A DNA stretch of 64,000 nucleotides from Cyclobacteriaceae bacterium. GTDB lineage: Bacteria; Bacteroidota; Bacteroidia; Cytophagales; Cyclobacteriaceae. Shown in pieces: positions 60,810 through 64,000 of this stretch; the first letter of the stretch is position 1; each line of letters begins with the position of its first letter. The translations under genes and the position numbers were made by a program. The stretch is taken from NCBI GenBank assembly GCA_028285685.1, contig JANQOR010000017.1, forward strand, positions 1-64,000, read 5' to 3'. Below the pieces are notes generated by a model that was not told where the DNA came from, searched no databases, and saw nothing but the letters and a program-made list of their open reading frames with translations.

Positions 60810-63429
60810 ACTTGAGTGTAACAACCGGATTCATGCGTGCAGCGTGGAGGCTTTGAGATAGAATTGCCATAGCTGCTACAAGCGTTGAAACCAATCCCGA
60901 AAGAATGAAGATCCATAGATTTAGCTCTATGCGGTAAGCAAAGCCCTGTAGCCAATTCTCAGAAATGTAATAACCTGCCGGCGCGGAAATAGCGAAGCTG
61001 ATCAGGACGAGGATCAGAAACCCCTTCATAATAGCGCTGACGATACTCCAGATCCCTGCGCCAAGCACCTTTCGAACGCCAATTTCCTTTGTTCTCTTTT
61101 TTACTGTAAAGGTGGCCAGGCCGAACAAACCCATACAAGCGATGAAGATAGCCAGGAGTGCAAAAAATTGCACCATTTGACCCAGCCGCTCCTCCTTCAA
61201 GTATTGATCTTCGATCTGCTGATCAAGAAATGCGAATTCGAACGGCCACTGAGGAAACAACTCCATCCATGCATCCTCAACCGCCCCAACTGATGATAGT
61301 AGCTGCTCCGAGTTGTTCGAATCAAACTTAACAGCCACATCTCCAAAAAAATTGAGTTTAAAGACACATGGCTTGATAGGCTTATAGAGCGATTCGAAAT
61401 TGGCATCGCGCATTACACCAATCACTTTCGTCTTCCAACGTCTGGTTGAAAATGTTTTACCAAGCGCCGATTCATTTGTCCATCCAAGTGCTCGAACAGC
61501 TGCTTCATTTATCAAGATTGCTTCTGTTGAATCTGTAGAAAATTCCCTGGAAAAAAATCTACCACTCACCAGCTCTAATCCGAAAAAATCTAAGAAGTCG
61601 TATCCTACATGATTGACCCCAATACTTTTGGTTGCCTCAAGATCTTCGCCTTCCACACGGAAGCTCTGGACCCATCCGGGCGTTCCGGCGACATATCCCT
61701 GATGAACTCCCACAACCGAGGGAATTTCAGACAGCCTGGATTTAAAAAGTTGAAACTCGTCTTGCATCTTAGATCCATGCTCAAGGACGATTGTTTGCTG
61801 CTTGTCGAATCCCAAGTTCTTTCCTTTTATTAAATCCATCTGAAGTTTGACAACAACAATTCCAACAATTAGGGCATTTGAAATTATAAACTGACCAATA
61901 ACAAATGTCTTCCTTAGGTTAGAATTACCTCCACCCCCATGTGAGTCACCTTTCAGCGTCTTGACCGGCTTCAGCTTACTTAAATAGAAGGACGGATATG
62001 AGCCAGCCAATCCCCCAACAACGATGGCTCCTAAGAAGAACAAAAGCATGAGAATGGGGAGCCTGAAGTAAGGCACAGCAATGTTCTGATCCATGAAGGA
62101 ATTGAAGATGGGTATCATCAACTCAATCAAGAGCAGGCTTAGCACCGTGCTTAGGATCGTCACTAGAATTGACTCTGTGATGAATTGCCAGATAAGATTA
62201 ATTCGATGTGCTCCCATCACTTTTCTCAAACCAATCTCCTTAGCCCGGTTCGTTGATTGAGCCGTTGTAAGATTTATAAAATTGAGACAGGCGATGATGA
62301 GAATTAAAAATGCGATTATCGCAAAGCCATAGACTTGACTGGTTGTTCCATTCACACCTATTTCGGCCGCCATATTTGATTTTAGATGCACATCCAGCAG
62401 CCACTGCGAGGTATAATGATAATCCACAGTTGGTTCGCTTATCCTTCCAAAGAAGTCGCTACCATCCTCGTGAAGACGTTCATCAAATGAGACTTTCTGC
62501 TCGGCACTTTTCAACAAGACATAGGTCCATGCTCCAGACCATTGCCAATTTTTCTCAAGATCGTTAAATCGATTTTCTTTTAACCATCGCTGACGTTGCA
62601 ATTCAAGAGGAACAAGAAAATCAAAATCCATTTGTGAATGGGTAGATTTCTTCAGAATGCCGGTAACAAGCAACTGATCGTCATTCTTAAAAAGAATTGT
62701 TTTGCCGATTGGATTTTCGTTGCCAAAATATCTCTTTGCAGCTTCCTCGGTCATTACAATGCTGTTTTTTGAAGTCAGTGCATTTTGAGGATCTCCAGCC
62801 AAAAAAGGGAAATCGAAAACATCAAATACCTCCGGATCAGTAAAAAATATCTTTTTCTCAGTAAACAGCTTATCCTGGTGTTCCAGTGTAATTGCATCAT
62901 TGTTATCTTCATGGAAGCGAACAACTTGTTCTACCTCCGGGTAATTCTCAAGCAATCTATATTTTAGCGGAAACACCACTCTTGCAACTCCCGTGGTTGC
63001 TCCTCGAGCTTCATAAGAGTATACAGTTCGGACGATCCGGTCCGCCTTCGAATGAAATTTATCAAACGACAACTCACTGAATACATATGCTGACATTACG
63101 ATGAAACTCGAAATTCCTATGGCCAGTCCTATGATGTTTATCGCGGAAATGGATTTTGATTTTATCAAACTTCTGATGGAGATGGTCAGGTAGCTACGAA
63201 ACATATCAATGGTATTTAATCTTCGATTTTGATTTCTCTTTTTGAAGGCAAATGGCTGAAAGAAGAGGAGAATGTTTAAGAAATAAAGGAGATTGGAGCG
63301 GACTTTCCCGTATTTGGCAACACGCCTCAAATAGAGCTCATGGAGATCTCCTTCAATTCCGTCAACAAGATCCTTTTTGCAGTACCAGCGAAGAAAGCGT
63401 GTCATCCAGCCAGGAGGAGCGGGTGTCAT
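60802..63429 (-). CDS. Orphan FtsX/MacB-type ABC permease 4 with prefix domain
   Basis: An 875-residue protein closely matching permease 1 (the prefix PPGWMTRFLRWYCKKDL, then GIEGDLHELYLRR; FtsX blocks LILIIACLNFINLTTAQST and NRAKEIGLRKVMGA, and finally LFGLATFTVKKRTKEIGVRK). Both halves of the duplicated permease are intact. ATG 63429 overlaps the stop of the PadR gene (ATGA). Residue-level similarity to permease 1 is higher than to permeases 2 and 3, matching the closer similarity of PadR 3 to PadR 1. Confidence 0.88.
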   Translation of the reverse strand: MTPAPPGWMTRFLRWYCKKDLVDGIEGDLHELYLRRVAKYGKVRSNLLYFLNILLFFQPFAFKKRNQNRRLNTIDMFRSYLTISIRSLIKSKSISAINIIGLAIGISSFIVMSAYVFSELSFDKFHSKADRIVRTVYSYEARGATTGVARVVFPLKYRLLENYPEVEQVVRFHEDNNDAITLEHQDKLFTEKKIFFTDPEVFDVFDFPFLAGDPQNALTSKNSIVMTEEAAKRYFGNENPIGKTILFKNDDQLLVTGILKKSTHSQMDFDFLVPLELQRQRWLKENRFNDLEKNWQWSGAWTYVLLKSAEQKVSFDERLHEDGSDFFGRISEPTVDYHYTSQWLLDVHLKSNMAAEIGVNGTTSQVYGFAIIAFLILIIACLNFINLTTAQSTNRAKEIGLRKVMGAHRINLIWQFITESILVTILSTVLSLLLIELMIPIFNSFMDQNIAVPYFRLPILMLLFFLGAIVVGGLAGSYPSFYLSKLKPVKTLKGDSHGGGGNSNLRKTFVIGQFIISNALIVGIVVVKLQMDLIKGKNLGFDKQQTIVLEHGSKMQDEFQLFKSRLSEIPSVVGVHQGYVAGTPGWVQSFRVEGEDLEATKSIGVNHVGYDFLDFFGLELVSGRFFSREFSTDSTEAILINEAAVRALGWTNESALGKTFSTRRWKTKVIGVMRDANFESLYKPIKPCVFKLNFFGDVAVKFDSNNSEQLLSSVGAVEDAWMELFPQWPFEFAFLDQQIEDQYLKEERLGQMVQFFALLAIFIACMGLFGLATFTVKKRTKEIGVRKVLGAGIWSIVSAIMKGFLILVLISFAISAPAGYYISENWLQGFAYRIELNLWIFILSGLVSTLVAAMAILSQSLHAARMNPVVTLKYE

Positions 63430-63764
63430 ATGTTTCCTCCTTCCCATACAATCTTAGGGACATCGTTCCACATGTGATTTCTCAACGATCGGGATTCTTT
63501 TAGCGCATTTTTTCCGGAGTTAGTCAACAAATAGAGTTTCTTTGCTCGCCCTCCTCTCTCTTTTGAGGCCCCACCAACATGTGATTTTAGATAGCCTTTG
63601 TTTTCCAGCCGGACCAACGCCTTATGCACTGAACTTATGGTTACATTTCGCTTTGTTCTCGATTCCAACTCGTCGGTTATGGCCAGTCCGTATGCATCAT
63701 CATGCAAAATGCCAACAGTCAGCAACACCAATTCCTCAAATTCTCCAAGGTATGTTCCTTTCAT
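63426..63764 (-). CDS. PadR-family transcriptional regulator 3
   Basis: A 112-residue short PadR protein (KGTYLGEFEELVLLTVGIL, SSVHKALVRLENKGYL, KERGGRAKKLYLLTNSG). It is very similar to PadR 1 through the recognition helix, so the two probably bind similar operators. In line with this, CAAAGGTGAAAC lies 19 bp upstream of its start (minus strand, 63784-63795), as it does upstream of PadR 1. It is the first gene of a three-gene operon with permeases 4 and 3. Confidence 0.9.
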   Translation of the reverse strand: MKGTYLGEFEELVLLTVGILHDDAYGLAITDELESRTKRNVTISSVHKALVRLENKGYLKSHVGGASKERGGRAKKLYLLTNSGKNALKESRSLRNHMWNDVPKIVWEGGNI

Positions 63765-63843
63765 AAAAAAAAGATAGTCATTTGTTTCACCTTTGCCTAG
63801 TAAACGGGTGCGATCTAAAATTGGTTACTCCTTTTTCGCCTGT

Positions 63844-64000
63844 TTACAACTTAACTACTGCTGATTTTCGATGCTGCCATTCGTTACCATCCTTCTCATA
63901 GAAATCCCAACTAAGCTTGGATTTGTCTTTCTTCCAGACACTTTTCACAGATTGGTCCTTGTCAATCATTGTGAGGGTATTGTTATCCAAATCACCATAC
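63844..64000 (-). CDS. C-terminus of an unknown protein (5' end outside window)
   Basis: The minus strand is open from the window edge to a TAA at 63844-63846 and encodes 52 residues ending NEWQHRKSAVVKL. The segment (TMIDKDQSVKSVWKKDKSKL, WDFYEKDGNEWQ) has alternating strand-like patterns and normal codon use for this genome. It may be the end of a small beta-barrel or lipocalin-like protein, but no family can be named from so short a piece. Confidence 0.55.
   Translation of the reverse strand, partial: YGDLDNNTLTMIDKDQSVKSVWKKDKSKLSWDFYEKDGNEWQHRKSAVVKL

Noticed and set aside
1..64000. rRNA, tRNA, CRISPR arrays, insertion sequences, integrases, phage genes
   Set aside because: None was seen by reading both strands; no clustered spaced repeats, transposase motifs or cloverleaf-like segments were found. 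Short RNAs without obvious structure cannot be excluded.

Overview
The window looks like a chromosomal segment of a free-living Bacteroidota, most likely a marine or soil member of the Cytophagales. The evidence is a PKD-repeat protein with a gliding/type IX secretion C-terminal domain followed by a PorP/SprF-like gene, a 650-residue IspG of the large Bacteroidota type, many lipoproteins and secreted TPR proteins, membrane-anchored AraC and LuxR regulators, and fairly AT-rich intergenic DNA without strong Shine-Dalgarno sites. I see no rRNA, tRNA, CRISPR array, insertion sequence, integrase or phage gene.

Layout. 1-3.2 kb: the end of a sensor histidine kinase, a gene-poor 0.7 kb stretch with a repeated AT-rich motif, an XRE regulator, and a convergent operon of two lipoproteins (one of 56 aa). 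3.5-6.3 kb: a tandemly duplicated two-gene cassette (metallophosphoesterase lipoprotein plus small outer-envelope protein). 6.4-11.2 kb, minus strand: CapA-type phosphoesterase, YkvI-like transporter, serine hydrolase lipoprotein and M55 D-aminopeptidase, which together look like D-amino-acid peptide scavenging. 11.3-14.2 kb: UbiA prenyltransferase, an unknown secreted protein and a YheT-like hydrolase. 14.3-23.8 kb: two PadR/orphan-permease modules around an AraC regulator, a DJ-1/PfpI protein, a small secreted protein and a DinB protein. 24-26.1 kb: a secreted duplicated Trypco2-like protein coupled to a secreted trypsin-like protease. 26.1-29.9 kb: esterase, lipoprotein-like protein and a large membrane protein of unknown function. 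30.1-33.7 kb: UPF0173 hydrolase, AraC regulator, two YceI proteins and a small membrane protein. 33.8-37.5 kb: an operon of a cytoplasmic subtilase, an unknown 191-aa protein and a TPR histidine kinase. 37.7-44 kb: mostly housekeeping (SRPBCC/GyrI-like protein, fatty acid desaturase, IspG, SDR, MlaE/MlaF). 44.2-49 kb: the PKD surface protein and its PorP/SprF partner. 49.3-53.8 kb: a regulatory island with two membrane-linked LuxR-type regulators, a small anchored protein and a 23-aa membrane peptide, with a shared tandem-repeat motif. 53.9-58.2 kb: a hydrolase lipoprotein divergent from a CadC-like wHTH/beta-propeller regulator, then a deletion scar joining the 3' halves of a second hydrolase and an AraC regulator. 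58.2-63.8 kb: a third PadR module with two orphan permeases. The window ends inside a small minus-strand gene.

The strongest candidates for undescribed biology are the secreted Trypco2-protease pair (24.0-26.1 kb), the subtilase/191-aa/histidine kinase operon (33.8-37.5 kb), the LuxR island with its 11-bp-period repeats and 23-aa peptide (49.3-51.8 kb), the duplicated phosphoesterase cassette and the repeated PadR-permease modules. All function calls were made by reading the sequence; no database search was run.
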